Notes: generated from the sequence alone by a model not told the origin. Shown: positions 8,711 to 18,577, counted from the first letter of the stretch. The stretch is DNA of 35,471 nt from Saprospiraceae bacterium (GCA_020630525.1 JAHDBF010000016.1:1-35471), one strand, 5' to 3'. Made by a program: numbers and translations.

Positions 8711-10810
8711 ATGCGCATTCATTTTTGGTTAATATTCATGGCAACAATGTTTACTGCCTGCTCCCAAACAAACAAAAATTTGAAAAAAGAAAATCATAAA
8801 TACACCAATGACTTAATTCACGAAACAAGTCCTTACTTATTACAACATGCGCATAATCCAGTAAACTGGGCAGCTTGGAATGATAAAACATTGGCGAAAG
8901 CAAAAGAAGAAAACAAACTGATCCTTATAAGTATAGGCTATGCCGCTTGTCACTGGTGCCACGTGATGGAACACGAATCGTTTGAAGATGAAGAAGTTGC
9001 AGCAATAATGAACAACAATTTTATTCCAATAAAAGTAGACAGAGAAGAAAGACCGGATGTAGATGATGTATATATGACTGCCTGTAATATTGTCACTGGT
9101 CGAGGAGGTTGGCCACTAAATGCGATTGCACTGCCTGATGGAAGACCAGTATTCGCTGGTACATATTATCAAAAAGACCAATGGATTAACATCCTTAATC
9201 AAGTTTCTGAAATGTATGAGAATAATCCAGAAAAATTACTCGAAGCAGCAGAAGGAATTACCAGTGGAATTAAAAATGCAGATATCATTGAAACAACAGA
9301 AGAAACCATTTACACCCAAGAATCTTTGGATAAAATCATTGGTACCTTACTAAAAGGGATTGACTACAAGCATGGTGGAAACAATAGAACACCTAGATTT
9401 CCTATGCCAAACAACTTTGAACTCATCCAAAAGTACCATTGGATGAAAGGAGATTCGAGATCTTTAGAAGCAAACAATATTACACTGACACAAATGGGAA
9501 GAGGAGGCATCTATGACCAACTTGGCGGCGGTTTTGCACGATACTCTGTCGATGGAGTATGGAAAGTACCTCATTTTGAAAAAATGCTTTATGATAATGG
9601 ACAACTATTGGGATTATATGCTGATGGATACAAAATTACTAAGGACGAATACTATAAGAAAATTGCTTTAGAAACCTACGATTTCTTAATAAGAGAATTA
9701 AAACATAAACAAGGAGGATATTACTCTTCATTAGATGCTGATTCTGAAGGAGAAGAAGGGAAATTTTACGTTTGGAAAACTGAAGAATTAGATTCCTTAT
9801 TAGGAAATAACTCAGAAATCTACAAAGATTACTATAGTATTACTCGGAAAGGAAACTGGGAGCACAACAACATTCTCCATATCACAGACGATCCATTACA
9901 AATTGCAAAAAAACACAAACTATCCATTGATGAACTAGATAAGTTGATTGAACGATCAAATTTATTGTTGATGCAAGAAAGAGACAATAGAATCCGTCCG
10001 GGATTAGATGACAAGATATTATGCTCTTGGAATGCACTGGTCATTGATGGATTTTTACGTATGTACGAAGCATTTGGAGATAGCAATCATTATGATAGTG
10101 CTGTAGAAACCACAAATTTCCTTTTAGAAAATCTAATGATGAAAGATGGCTCGCTAAAAAGAAATTATAAAAATGGAGAAGCAACGATTAGCGGTTTTTT
10201 GGATGACTATGCTTTATTTATAAAAGCTTTAATACGACTTTACCAAAATGATTTTGACGAAAAATGGCTAGACAAAGCTCAATTATTAGTCAATTATGTA
10301 ATTACTCATTTCAAAGCCGAAGACCAATCTTTATTTTATTATACTTCTGACAAAGATGCACCACTTATAGTAAGAAAAATTGAATATTCTGATAATGTAA
10401 TTCCTGCATCAAACTCAGTAATGGCCAATAATTTAAATGAATTGGGCAATTTACTATATAATACAGCTTGGATTGAAATGTCAAAAAACATGCTTAAAGC
10501 GGTGTATTCTCAAGCTTCAGTTCCTGATGCTGCTGGCTTTTACTCCAATTGGTTACAACTGTTTTTAAACCAAGTGCAGAGTCCCTATGAAATTGCCATT
10601 GTTGGAAGTAATGCTGAAACATTAAGAAAAGAATTGGCTGCACATTATCTTGGAAACTCACTGGTTTTAGGGGCTTCAACAGAAAGTAAATTGCCATTAC
10701 TTGAGGGTAAATATGAAAAGGGAGAAACTAAGATTTTTGTTTGTCAAAACAAAAGTTGCAAATTCCCTGTTTTAACGGTGAATGAGGCATTGGCATTGAT
10801 GAAAAATTAG
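8711..10810 (+). CDS. DUF255 thioredoxin-fold protein (YyaL/SPATA20 family), predicted lipoprotein
   Basis: The ORF track starts at a TTG (8690). The ATG at 8711 gives a short lipoprotein signal ('[17 protein letters not shown]', lipobox FTAC, Cys17), so I use it, giving 699 residues. The mature protein opens with the DUF255 hallmark '[10 protein letters not shown]' and a thioredoxin-like CxxC ('[14 protein letters not shown]'), then '[15 protein letters not shown]' and 'GRGGWPLNA'. The remaining ~500 residues match the alpha/alpha-barrel part of the family ('[20 protein letters not shown]', '[15 protein letters not shown]'). Family members are about 680-700 residues, so the gene is complete. 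Biochemical function is not well established for bacterial members; a redox role is possible from the CxxC. Lipidation would place it in the envelope, unlike typical cytoplasmic homologues. It is transcribed divergently from the TetR operon. Confidence 0.87.
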   Translation: MRIHFWLIFMATMFTACSQTNKNLKKENHKYTNDLIHETSPYLLQHAHNPVNWAAWNDKTLAKAKEENKLILISIGYAACHWCHVMEHESFEDEEVAAIMNNNFIPIKVDREERPDVDDVYMTACNIVTGRGGWPLNAIALPDGRPVFAGTYYQKDQWINILNQVSEMYENNPEKLLEAAEGITSGIKNADIIETTEETIYTQESLDKIIGTLLKGIDYKHGGNNRTPRFPMPNNFELIQKYHWMKGDSRSLEANNITLTQMGRGGIYDQLGGGFARYSVDGVWKVPHFEKMLYDNGQLLGLYADGYKITKDEYYKKIALETYDFLIRELKHKQGGYYSSLDADSEGEEGKFYVWKTEELDSLLGNNSEIYKDYYSITRKGNWEHNNILHITDDPLQIAKKHKLSIDELDKLIERSNLLLMQERDNRIRPGLDDKILCSWNALVIDGFLRMYEAFGDSNHYDSAVETTNFLLENLMMKDGSLKRNYKNGEATISGFLDDYALFIKALIRLYQNDFDEKWLDKAQLLVNYVITHFKAEDQSLFYYTSDKDAPLIVRKIEYSDNVIPASNSVMANNLNELGNLLYNTAWIEMSKNMLKAVYSQASVPDAAGFYSNWLQLFLNQVQSPYEIAIVGSNAETLRKELAAHYLGNSLVLGASTESKLPLLEGKYEKGETKIFVCQNKSCKFPVLTVNEALALMKN

Positions 10811-10855
10811 TACCTAATTATATTATTGTCATGTTTAATATATGTGGCAAATGAG

Positions 10856-10886
10856 TTGTATTAGGTCATGAAATAGCTTAATTTTG
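10856..10886 (+). promoter_or_regulatory. Promoter of the ccmE-ccmF operon
   Basis: TTG at 10856-10858, a 20-bp spacer, then TAATTTTG at 10879-10886 match the Bacteroidota primary sigma promoter (TTG, 19-21 bp, TAnnTTTG). Transcription would start near 10893, about 11 bases before the ccmE ATG. Confidence 0.6.
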
Positions 10887-10903
10887 GACAAAATTGATTT
10901 ACA

Positions 10904-11296
10904 ATGAAGAAGAGTTATATAATCGCATTATTAATGGTTGTAGCAGCCATAGCAATTTTTATAACAGCAAGTGGTGATGTAAGTACATATGCATCTTTTG
11001 GAGATGCAGCCATTTCTCAAGGAAAAGTAAAAATAGTAGGCGAATTGGATAGAGAATTTCCAGTACATTATGATCCAGATACAGATCCAAATATTTTCCG
11101 TTTCCATATGGTAGACAATAATGGAGAAAGCAAAAAAGTCATTGTCGGAATGCCAAAACCGCAAGATTTTGAAAAATCAGAGCAAGTTGTAGTGACTGGA
11201 AAGATGAAAGATGATACCTTCGTCGCTAGTGAGGTATTAACTAAATGCCCATCAAAATATAAAGACGAAGAATTATCCTTACGATCAGATAGCTAA
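10904..11296 (+). CDS. ccmE: Cytochrome c maturation protein CcmE (heme chaperone), CxxxY type
   Basis: CcmE binds heme covalently in the periplasm and hands it to CcmF for attachment to apocytochrome c. One N-terminal membrane helix (residues 4-20) anchors an OB-fold beta domain ('KIVGELDREF', 'FRFHMVDNNG', 'VVVTGKMKDDTFVASEVLTKCPSKY'). The classical heme-binding His in HxxxY is replaced by Cys115 in 'KCPSKY', giving CxxxY with Tyr119. This variant is known from archaeal and some bacterial CcmE proteins. The length of 130 residues is normal. The TAA stop overlaps the ATG of ccmF, so the two are translationally coupled. No ccmA, ccmB or ccmC lies in this window. Confidence 0.9.
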   Translation: MKKSYIIALLMVVAAIAIFITASGDVSTYASFGDAAISQGKVKIVGELDREFPVHYDPDTDPNIFRFHMVDNNGESKKVIVGMPKPQDFEKSEQVVVTGKMKDDTFVASEVLTKCPSKYKDEELSLRSDS

Positions 11297-14118
11297 TGCT
11301 TGCAACAATTTACACTGGAGAAACACTGTGGCCTGGACAACTTGGGCACGCTTTTATACTAATTTCATTTTTATCATGTCTTTTTACAGCGTTTAGCTAT
11401 TATAAAGATACTAAACAGCCGGATCAAGGATGGAAAAATATAGCTAGAGGTGGGTGGTATCTCCACGCCTTCTCTGTTTTTGGTATTCTTGCCACTATTT
11501 TTAGCTTGATGAGCTTAAAGATGTATGAATACAAGTACGTCCAAGAGCACGTTTCTGATGATTTGCCTTATGAATATATTTTCTCTGCATTTTGGGAAGG
11601 CCAAGAAGGAAGTTTCTTGCTATGGATGTTTTGGCATGTCATATTAGGAATAATCTTAATACGTAAAAACTATAAGATAGAATCTTTTATGATGCCGATC
11701 TTTGTATTGGTGCAGGCATTTATAGCAAGTATGATACTTGGAATTTATGTTGGGTTTGGAGAATCTATGGTTAAAATTGGTTCAAATCCATTATTGCTAT
11801 TAAGGGATACAATGAATATTCCACTTTTTCAGAATCCAGATTATTTATCCCTTATAGAAGGAAGAGGATTAAATCCATTATTGCAGAATTATTGGAATGT
11901 AATACATCCACCGACATTGTTTTTGGGATTTGCATCAGTTACCGTTCCTTTTTCATTTGTTTTAGGTGGGTTTTGGAAAAAGGACCTTAAAAGCTGGGTA
12001 GAACCTGTATTAAATTGGGCTTTGTTCTCCGCTTGTATTTTAGGAACAGGCATTTTGATGGGTTCAGCGTGGGCATATGTAGCTTTGTCATTTGGTGGAT
12101 ATTGGGCTTGGGATCCTGTTGAAAACATGTCTTTAGTGCCATGGATAATTTTGGTTGGTGGTTTACACACCAATATAATCGCAAAAGTAACTGGACGGGC
12201 AATAAAGTCAACATACTTTATGTATGCGCTGAGTTTTGTGATGATCCTGTATTCAACTTTCTTGACGAGAAGTGGTGTTTTGGGAGAAACTTCTGCTCAT
12301 GCATTTACGGAGATGGGATTAGAATGGCAACTGGTCGCTTTTGTTCTGTTTTTTGGTTTGTTATCAAAATTAATATTTCTAGCTAACCACAAACATGTTC
12401 CTAAATTAGCAAACGAAGAATCTATTTACAGTAGAGAATTTTGGATGTATATCGGAAGTATAGTTTTACTATTTTCTGCTGTAATTATTGCAGCATCTAC
12501 TTCACTGCCGGTAGTAAATTTAATAGGAAAATATTTTGACCCAACGTATATTGGAAGAGTTATTGATGAACCAATTACGCATTTCAATAAATATCAATTG
12601 TGGATAGCATGTTTTGTATCAGTGCTAAGTAGTGGCGCACTTTGGATGCGGTATAAAGCTTTTGGATGGGAGAAACAACGGAAGAAATTTGCCATTAGCT
12701 TTATGGTATTATTGGCTATTTCGGTATTGATATGTTATCTGATGAGTTTTTGGATTTCTTACTTCGAACCGAGATATGCAATATTAACCACGCTTGCAAT
12801 ATTTGGCGTATTGGCAAATCTATATGTATTATTTCCTAAAAATTGGAAAAGCACTAAAGCACTTGCATCTGCGACTTCGCACCTAGGTTTTGGCGTAATG
12901 GTTATTGGCACGATTGCCAGCGGTTTAAATGAAGGCGTAATCTCAACTAATCCATTTGCAATGAAAGGGCTTATGGAGGATGATGAATTAGGAAAAGTAG
13001 TAGGCTTAATAAAAGGAGAACCAATGTTTTGCAATGGATATTGGATCACCTACGAATCAGATACTATCACGGATAGATATAGATACTTTGATATTAATTT
13101 TAGACAAGTAGACAATCAAAATAACACTGTTGATGAATTTAATGTAGAACCTCATGTCTTGTTTTCAAATGACTTGAGAAAAATAGCTTCAATTAATCCA
13201 TCAACAAAACACTATATACACAAAGACATATTTACAAATATCAGATCACTCCCTGAATCACAGATTGATGTAGAGAAAGCTCAAGCTGCAGAGGATTCAC
13301 TAAAATACAAAGAACACATACTATCGATAGGTGATACTGTAAATTTCAAAAATTGCTATGGTGTCTTAGAAACAATAAACTACACTCCAAGCAACAAAAA
13401 TTATTCTAAGGAAGATCACGAATTAGGTGTTCAAGTAAATATGAAGTTCCACCCTACTCTAAAGGATAGTTTAAAAGAGGAGGATAAAAACAAAATTTAC
13501 CCAGTTGATCCAGCATTAGGGTTGGCAGAAAATTTAGTGTATACATATCCAGTCACTATTGATCAATTGGGTGTAAAAGTTAAAGTTGAAGACACATTCT
13601 TTGCTGATGTATTTACTGTAGATGGTGAATTAAAATATCAATCTTTTGAGATACCTCAAGGAGGTTCGTTTGAATTTGGTGATTATAATGTTTCTTTCAC
13701 AAATGTGATAAAGGACCCAACTCATAAGAATTATCAGTTTGAAGAAGGTGATCTTCCTATAGGTGCAAACTTAATTATAACACATAAAGATGGGACTTTA
13801 AATAGAACAGTTACCCCACTTTACATTATAAGAAATAGTATTCCTTTTACCGTAAAAGAATATTTACCTCAAGAAGGAATACACATCCGTTTTGCGAATA
13901 TTGATCCGACTACTGGAAAATTTACGTTTAAAATTGCATCTGATAGTAGAGACAATATACAGATACCGTTACTAATCGCAGAAGGAGTACCAAGGACAGA
14001 TGTTATATATCTAGAAGCGAAAGTATTCCCAGGCATTAATCTATTTTGGCTGGGGTCGATCCTAATGATGTTAGGATTTATATTGGCAATCATGGCTCGT
14101 AAAAAAGCAAAGTCTTGA
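11296..14118 (+). CDS. ccmF: Cytochrome c maturation protein CcmF (heme lyase), extended form
   Basis: This polytopic inner-membrane protein receives heme from CcmE and joins it to CxxCH motifs. The CcmF/CcsA signature is visible: 'VIHPPTLFLGFASVTVPF', the tryptophan-rich WWD loop 'FGGYWAWDPVENMSLVPWI', and 'FLTRSGVLGETSAHAF'. Many hydrophobic helices lie before residue ~550, and a final helix lies near 912-935. At 940 residues it is ~300 longer than E. coli CcmF (647). The extra length is a large soluble, probably periplasmic region (~560-910) before the last helix. The WWD loop reads WAWD rather than the WWFWD of E. coli. The start overlaps the ccmE stop, and the stop overlaps the TTG start of the next gene. 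Confidence 0.92.
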   Translation: MLATIYTGETLWPGQLGHAFILISFLSCLFTAFSYYKDTKQPDQGWKNIARGGWYLHAFSVFGILATIFSLMSLKMYEYKYVQEHVSDDLPYEYIFSAFWEGQEGSFLLWMFWHVILGIILIRKNYKIESFMMPIFVLVQAFIASMILGIYVGFGESMVKIGSNPLLLLRDTMNIPLFQNPDYLSLIEGRGLNPLLQNYWNVIHPPTLFLGFASVTVPFSFVLGGFWKKDLKSWVEPVLNWALFSACILGTGILMGSAWAYVALSFGGYWAWDPVENMSLVPWIILVGGLHTNIIAKVTGRAIKSTYFMYALSFVMILYSTFLTRSGVLGETSAHAFTEMGLEWQLVAFVLFFGLLSKLIFLANHKHVPKLANEESIYSREFWMYIGSIVLLFSAVIIAASTSLPVVNLIGKYFDPTYIGRVIDEPITHFNKYQLWIACFVSVLSSGALWMRYKAFGWEKQRKKFAISFMVLLAISVLICYLMSFWISYFEPRYAILTTLAIFGVLANLYVLFPKNWKSTKALASATSHLGFGVMVIGTIASGLNEGVISTNPFAMKGLMEDDELGKVVGLIKGEPMFCNGYWITYESDTITDRYRYFDINFRQVDNQNNTVDEFNVEPHVLFSNDLRKIASINPSTKHYIHKDIFTNIRSLPESQIDVEKAQAAEDSLKYKEHILSIGDTVNFKNCYGVLETINYTPSNKNYSKEDHELGVQVNMKFHPTLKDSLKEEDKNKIYPVDPALGLAENLVYTYPVTIDQLGVKVKVEDTFFADVFTVDGELKYQSFEIPQGGSFEFGDYNVSFTNVIKDPTHKNYQFEEGDLPIGANLIITHKDGTLNRTVTPLYIIRNSIPFTVKEYLPQEGIHIRFANIDPTTGKFTFKIASDSRDNIQIPLLIAEGVPRTDVIYLEAKVFPGINLFWLGSILMMLGFILAIMARKKAKS

Positions 14119-14894
14119 AAATAGGAATTGTTGGGGCTGGAACTATTGCAACTGAAGTTTGTAAAAAACTATGCAGCAGCGGTGTGTCAATAATTCAAGT
14201 GTACAATAGGACTTTTTCTAAAGCTAAGATACTAGCAGAATCAGTCGGAGCGAAAGCGATAAATGACATTGTTGAATTCAGCTTAGACTTAGACATTATT
14301 CTAATAATGGTAAGTGATGATGCGATCAAAAAAGTAGCTTCAAGCCTTAATCCCAATAGATTAAAAAAATATCCAAGCATTGCTCATACCTCAGGAAGCA
14401 AGTCATCTAGTAAATTAATAGCAGCGGATACGGACTACGGTGTTTTCTACCCGTTACAGACTTTTAAAAATATTAAAGCATCAGATTGGGATAGTATTCC
14501 GATCTTGATTTGTGGATCAAATAAGTTTGTTGAAAACAAATTAATCAATCTTGCAAAACTCATAAATTGCGACTATCACATAAAGACAGATCAACAACGT
14601 GCTGCATTACACTTATCTGCCGTAGTAGTTAATAACTTTATGAATCACTTATTTTGTCTCAATACTGAATTTGTAGAGAAACATCAATCTAACTTTGATT
14701 TATTGGTCCCGTTGATCCAAAAAACATTTCAAAATGTGGTAGAATCAAATGCATGCGACTTACAAACTGGGCCAGCAAAAAGAGGAGACAATTTAGTTAT
14801 CGACAAACATATCAATGCATTGAGTGAGTTTCCTCAATTGCAAAAACTGTATAAAGTATTTTCTGAAAGCATCAAAGAATCTTACAATAACTAG
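14115..14894 (+). CDS. DUF2520 Rossmann-fold protein (NADP oxidoreductase-like)
   Basis: The N-terminus 'MKIGIVGAGTIATEVCKKL' is a nucleotide-binding Rossmann motif (GxGxxA). It is followed by 'VYNRTFSKA', typical of proteins related to pyrroline-5-carboxylate reductase. 'ALHLSAVVVNNFMNHLF' and 'LQTGPAKRGD' match the DUF2520 C-terminal helical domain. The start is a TTG whose last two bases overlap the ccmF TGA (TTGA junction). The start is well supported because the Rossmann motif begins two codons later and no ATG lies nearby. At 259 residues it is full length. The substrate is unknown. DUF2520 proteins are common in Bacteroidota, so the gene is probably a passenger of the operon rather than part of cytochrome assembly. 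Confidence 0.85.
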   Translation: MKIGIVGAGTIATEVCKKLCSSGVSIIQVYNRTFSKAKILAESVGAKAINDIVEFSLDLDIILIMVSDDAIKKVASSLNPNRLKKYPSIAHTSGSKSSSKLIAADTDYGVFYPLQTFKNIKASDWDSIPILICGSNKFVENKLINLAKLINCDYHIKTDQQRAALHLSAVVVNNFMNHLFCLNTEFVEKHQSNFDLLVPLIQKTFQNVVESNACDLQTGPAKRGDNLVIDKHINALSEFPQLQKLYKVFSESIKESYNN

Positions 14895-14897
14895 GAC

Positions 14898-15170
14898 ATG
14901 AGAATATTGGCAGAAATTCCCCATCCTCGACTAAAAATCACCATCTTTAAACACAATGATAAATTAAGTTTGAAGTTGGAAAAAAATCTTCTCGAACAGA
15001 TTTATAAATTTAGAGAAGGCAGTCAATTGCACAATATTGAAATATTAAAATCTAAATTATCTGCTGAATTTTTACTTAATGTAGAAACTCAATTTAATGA
15101 AATGATGAAAGCAAGAGAATCCATCTCAAGTATTGACAATGCATTTGATGACTTCGAACAAATAATTTAA
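14898..15170 (+). CDS. Small conserved hypothetical protein
   Basis: This 90-residue protein is not recognised. It has no signal peptide or membrane helix. It begins 'MRILAEIPHPRLKITIF', a short strand-rich segment, then a charged, helical-looking middle and an acidic end ('NAFDDFEQII'). It lies 3 bp after the DUF2520 gene and 2 bp before the acyltransferase gene, so it is translated as part of the operon. Real coding is supported by this tight spacing and by the lack of any competing frame. No function is proposed. Confidence 0.75.
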   Translation: MRILAEIPHPRLKITIFKHNDKLSLKLEKNLLEQIYKFREGSQLHNIEILKSKLSAEFLLNVETQFNEMMKARESISSIDNAFDDFEQII

Positions 15171-15172
15171 TC

Positions 15173-16045
15173 ATGCAATTTATCGGTTATTTATTCTTTA
15201 GATTATTTATTATCATTCTTGGGATAATGCCGTTTTGGATGCTCTATAAATTATCTGATTTTTTAGCATTTCTGATGTTGAAAATTGGATACAGAAAAAG
15301 GGTGATTATTAAAAATCTTGATTTTGCATTTCCAGAAAAAAGCCAAGAATGGAAAAACAAAATTCTACCAAACATATATAAAAATTTTACTGACATCATT
15401 TTAGAATCTTTTAAAGGAATGTTTATTTCTGTAAAAAGTATTGATAAAAGGTACAAGATTTTATTGCCAGAAAAATTTATTGGTCATGCTAAATGCGGGA
15501 AAGATATTGTAGCCGTGGCAGGTCATTATACCAACTGGGAATGGGGCGTGATTGCATTAGCGTCGCAAACCCCGTTTAAAGTTATAGGATTATACAAACC
15601 TTTGTCAAATAAATACATTGATGCATTTATTGGAAAAGGAAGAGCAAAAAGTGGGATCAGCTTAGTCAGTATCTATGGTGATAAAACTGCAATGAAAAAA
15701 GATTATGATTTACCAAAATCAATCATATATGTTGCAGATCAAAATCCATCAAATAAAGAAAAAGCCCATAAAATTAAGTTCTTAAATCGAGAAACTATCT
15801 GCTTACATGGTGCTACTGAGTCTGCGATTAAAAATGATAATCCGATTTGGTATTATAAAATCGAACGTATGGAACGTGGAAAATATCAAGTCACACCTAC
15901 CCTACTTTCAGAAGGCGTTCATGAAATCAATGATGCAAAACAATTAACACAATTATATTTTAACGAACTAGAAAAACAGATTCTTTCAGACCCTAGCAAT
16001 TGGTTATGGACACATAAAAGATGGAAGGATCAAATTAAATATTGA
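15173..16045 (+). CDS. LpxL/HtrB-family lipid A (lysophospholipid) acyltransferase
   Basis: This 290-residue protein matches the late lipid A acyltransferase family, which adds a secondary acyl chain to lipid A at the inner membrane. An N-terminal hydrophobic anchor (residues 4-38) is followed by 'RKRVIIKNLDFAFPE'. The catalytic HX4E motif is 'GHYTNWEW' (His118, Glu123). 'YVADQNPSNKEKA' and 'NPIWYYKIER' match later family blocks. Bacteroidota usually carry one or more such genes. It sits between a 90-residue hypothetical and purB. Which acyl chain it transfers cannot be read from the sequence. Confidence 0.87.
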   Translation: MQFIGYLFFRLFIIILGIMPFWMLYKLSDFLAFLMLKIGYRKRVIIKNLDFAFPEKSQEWKNKILPNIYKNFTDIILESFKGMFISVKSIDKRYKILLPEKFIGHAKCGKDIVAVAGHYTNWEWGVIALASQTPFKVIGLYKPLSNKYIDAFIGKGRAKSGISLVSIYGDKTAMKKDYDLPKSIIYVADQNPSNKEKAHKIKFLNRETICLHGATESAIKNDNPIWYYKIERMERGKYQVTPTLLSEGVHEINDAKQLTQLYFNELEKQILSDPSNWLWTHKRWKDQIKY

Positions 16046-16059
16046 AAACAGATTTTATC

Positions 16060-17400
16060 ATGAATGCATTGTCGCTAATATCTCCGATTGATGGCAGATA
16101 CCATCAAAAAACAAAATCACTTTCAACATACTTTTCAGAAGCTGCGCTAATTAAGTATCGGGTAATTGTAGAGATTAAATACTTTATTGCTTTATCAAAA
16201 GTTGACATACAACAATTTAATCACATTGAAGACCACATACTAGATACGTTATCACAATGGTCTAACGAACTGTCAAACGAAGAAATCCAAAAAGTCAAAG
16301 ACATTGAAAAGATAACTAACCACGATGTAAAAGCAGTTGAATATTTAATCAAAGAAAAATTTGATGACCTTGGATTGGGTGAATGGAAAGAATGGATTCA
16401 TTTTGGATTAACATCACAAGACATTAACAACACCTCATTTCCATTAATGATAAGAGATGCATTAATCCATGAGATGATCCCAACACTTAAACAAGTGATT
16501 TCAGATATTAAAGAAAAAGAATCAGAATATCACGGTGTTCCAATGCTGGCAAGAACACATGGACAAGCGGCGAGTCCTACCACAGTAGGAAAAGAACTAA
16601 GGGTTTTTCGCGAACGTATGGAGATACAGTTATCTATTTTAAAGAAGATTCAAATATGTGTAAAATTTGGTGGCGCAACAGGAAATTTTAATGCACATAA
16701 AGTTGCAATTCCAAATATTGATTGGGTAGATTTTGCAGATACTTTCGCTGTAAAACAATTAGGTTTAAATAGATATGAGACTACTACTCAGATCGCACAC
16801 TATGATGATTTATCACAATTATTGGATTGCTTTAAAAGGAGTAATACCATATTGATAGATTTTTGTAGAGATGTATGGACTTATATTTCTATGGATTATT
16901 TCGGTCAGAAAACAGTCAAAAATGAAGTTGGGTCTAGTGCCATGCCACATAAAGTAAATCCTATAGATTTTGAAAATGCGGAAGGAAATTTGGGAATGGC
17001 AAATGCAGTATTTTCATTTTTATCATCTAAACTTCCAATATCAAGACTACAAAGAGATTTAACAGACAGCACTGTATTAAGAAATATTGGTGTGCCATTC
17101 GGACATACATTGATTGCATATAAATCCATCATTAAAGGAATATCTAAATTAAAACTCAACGAAGCAAAGCTGAATGCTGACCTAGAATTAAACTATGCAG
17201 TAGTAGCAGAAGCAATCCAAAATATCTTAAGAAGAGAAAATTATCCGAAGCCATACGAAGCGCTTAAGGAACTAACTAGAGGAAAAACACGTATTACTAA
17301 AGAAGATATTGATGTATTCGTAAATCAATTAAAGGTAAATGAAGAAATCAAATCAGAATTATTACAGATTACTCCACATAACTACACAGGCTATCACTAA
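16060..17400 (+). CDS. purB: Adenylosuccinate lyase
   Basis: PurB catalyses two fumarate-releasing steps of purine synthesis, from SAICAR to AICAR and from adenylosuccinate to AMP. The protein matches the long gamma-proteobacterial form: 'LSLISPIDGRYHQKT' near the start, 'HFGLTSQDINNTS', 'MLARTHGQAASPTTVGKELR' and the fumarase/aspartase signature 'GSSAMPHKVNPIDFENAEGN', then 'LQRDLTDSTVLRN' and 'KPYEALKELTRGK'. The ORF track begins at a TTG (16042) overlapping the upstream stop. The ATG at 16060 places the N-terminus as in known PurB proteins, giving 446 residues. The TAA overlaps the ATG of the next small gene. Confidence 0.95.
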   Translation: MNALSLISPIDGRYHQKTKSLSTYFSEAALIKYRVIVEIKYFIALSKVDIQQFNHIEDHILDTLSQWSNELSNEEIQKVKDIEKITNHDVKAVEYLIKEKFDDLGLGEWKEWIHFGLTSQDINNTSFPLMIRDALIHEMIPTLKQVISDIKEKESEYHGVPMLARTHGQAASPTTVGKELRVFRERMEIQLSILKKIQICVKFGGATGNFNAHKVAIPNIDWVDFADTFAVKQLGLNRYETTTQIAHYDDLSQLLDCFKRSNTILIDFCRDVWTYISMDYFGQKTVKNEVGSSAMPHKVNPIDFENAEGNLGMANAVFSFLSSKLPISRLQRDLTDSTVLRNIGVPFGHTLIAYKSIIKGISKLKLNEAKLNADLELNYAVVAEAIQNILRRENYPKPYEALKELTRGKTRITKEDIDVFVNQLKVNEEIKSELLQITPHNYTGYH

Positions 17401-17669
17401 TGAAATTATTAAACATTTTTAAGTTCTTAAAAGGTACAGGTAAAAAAGTTAACCAAAGCGTAAAAGGCACACTAGAGTTTATGGATGATGTTCTAGAAAA
17501 AGAATATATAGTAAACACGATAAGTGATGTAAAAGAAGCATCAGGAAAAGTGGTAGAAAAATCTGGAGAATTATATCAACGTGCTAAGGATAAGATAGAC
17601 AATATCGAAGAAGAACTAGAAGAAGGAATTGAGGCAATTAAAGACCGTTTTCAAGGAGAAGAAGAGTAA
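17400..17669 (+). CDS. Small charged coiled-coil protein, unknown function
   Basis: This 89-residue protein starts on the last base of the purB stop codon, so it is translationally coupled. It is rich in Lys and Glu, predicted helical throughout, and ends in a very acidic tail ('NIEEELEEGIEAIKDRFQGEEE'). The central 'DVKEASGKVVEKSGELYQRAKDKI' pattern resembles YtxH- or apolipoprotein-like amphipathic helices often linked to stress or envelope. No signal peptide or transmembrane segment is present. Function is unknown. It appears to end the operon that starts at ccmE. Confidence 0.7.
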   Translation: MKLLNIFKFLKGTGKKVNQSVKGTLEFMDDVLEKEYIVNTISDVKEASGKVVEKSGELYQRAKDKIDNIEEELEEGIEAIKDRFQGEEE

Positions 17670-17886
17670 TTTTTCATTGTAATGGTTTATTACTCCACAT
17701 GGTTAGAATCAACAAAACCATTTGATTTTTAAGGAGTTAGCCATCCTTAAAAGTGTTAAGTTATTTAGTTAGGAAAAGAATATGTTAAACTTTAATATCT
17801 AATAATCGTATTCTTGTCAAGATATTATTATTTTGTGTTAAACCGATTTTATAATTTATGTAACCTAATTAATTAAATATAAAATC
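17670..17886. other. Gap before aqpZ with weak hairpins
   Basis: This 217-bp gap has no convincing gene. It contains AATGGTTT/AAACCATT (17681-17722, long loop, followed by T-rich sequence) and TTTTAAGGA/TCCTTAAAA (17727-17752, 8-base loop). The first could be a weak terminator after the purB operon. A third dyad, TAATATC/GATATTA, lies closer to aqpZ. No exact TAnnTTTG box was found for aqpZ. Confidence 0.35.
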
Positions 17887-18570
17887 ATGAAAAAATTATT
17901 AGCAGAATTTATTGGTACTTTTTGGTTAGTACTAGGTGGATGTGGAAGTGCAGTATTGGCTGCGGCATATCCAGAATTAGGCATTGGATTTGTTGGAGTA
18001 TCTCTCGCATTTGGTTTGACAGTAGTAACTATGGCTTATGCAATTGGACATATTTCAGGTTGTCACTTAAATCCAGCGGTCTCGATTGGACTTTGGATGG
18101 GAGGGCGTTTTGACAAGAAAGAATTATTGCCTTATATTATTTCTCAAGTATTGGGAGCGATTGCTGGTGCAGGGATTTTATATCTCATTGCGAGTGGAAA
18201 ATCTGGATTTGAAATCGGAGGTTTTGCTTCAAATGGATATGGCGCTCATTCTCCTGGCGGGTACAGCATGGTATCTGCATTAGTTACAGAAGTCGTTATG
18301 ACCTTCATGTTTTTGTTTATCATCTTAGGTGCAACGCATGCTAAAGCACCACAAGGATTTGGCGGATTAATCATCGGATTAGGTTTAACATTAATACATT
18401 TAATCAGTATTCCTGTGACAAACACATCTGTGAATCCTGCAAGAAGTACAAGTCAAGCGCTTTTTGCTGGAGATTGGGCTTTGACTCAATTATGGTTATT
18501 CTGGTTGGCTCCAATTGTTGGTGCAATATTGGCTGGACTAGTATATAAATATCTTTCATCAGAAGATTAA
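17887..18570 (+). CDS. aqpZ: Aquaporin Z (water channel)
   Basis: This 227-residue MIP-family channel has six hydrophobic helices and two NPA half-helices: '[12 protein letters not shown]' (NPA 62-64) and '[13 protein letters not shown]' (NPA 183-185). The aromatic/arginine selectivity filter of E. coli AqpZ (F43, H174, T183, R189) is kept as F42, H171, T180 and R186, which predicts a strict water channel rather than a glycerol facilitator. '[14 protein letters not shown]' is nearly the same as in E. coli. Length and termini match the family. The gene stands alone and is followed by a strong hairpin terminator. It lies near an MscS-type channel gene (20337-21098), suggesting an osmotic-response neighbourhood, though the two are separated by other genes. 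Confidence 0.95.
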   Translation: MKKLLAEFIGTFWLVLGGCGSAVLAAAYPELGIGFVGVSLAFGLTVVTMAYAIGHISGCHLNPAVSIGLWMGGRFDKKELLPYIISQVLGAIAGAGILYLIASGKSGFEIGGFASNGYGAHSPGGYSMVSALVTEVVMTFMFLFIILGATHAKAPQGFGGLIIGLGLTLIHLISIPVTNTSVNPARSTSQALFAGDWALTQLWLFWLAPIVGAILAGLVYKYLSSED

Positions 18571-18577
18571 ACATATT

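Noticed and set aside
12141-12386. 81-residue ORF inside ccmF
   Set aside because: A +1 frame shadow of the tryptophan-rich ccmF segment with no independent support.
17715-17752. Second hairpin TTTTAAGGA/TCCTTAAAA as a riboswitch before aqpZ
   Set aside because: It is a single AT-rich hairpin with no conserved aptamer features; kept only as a weak feature of the gap.
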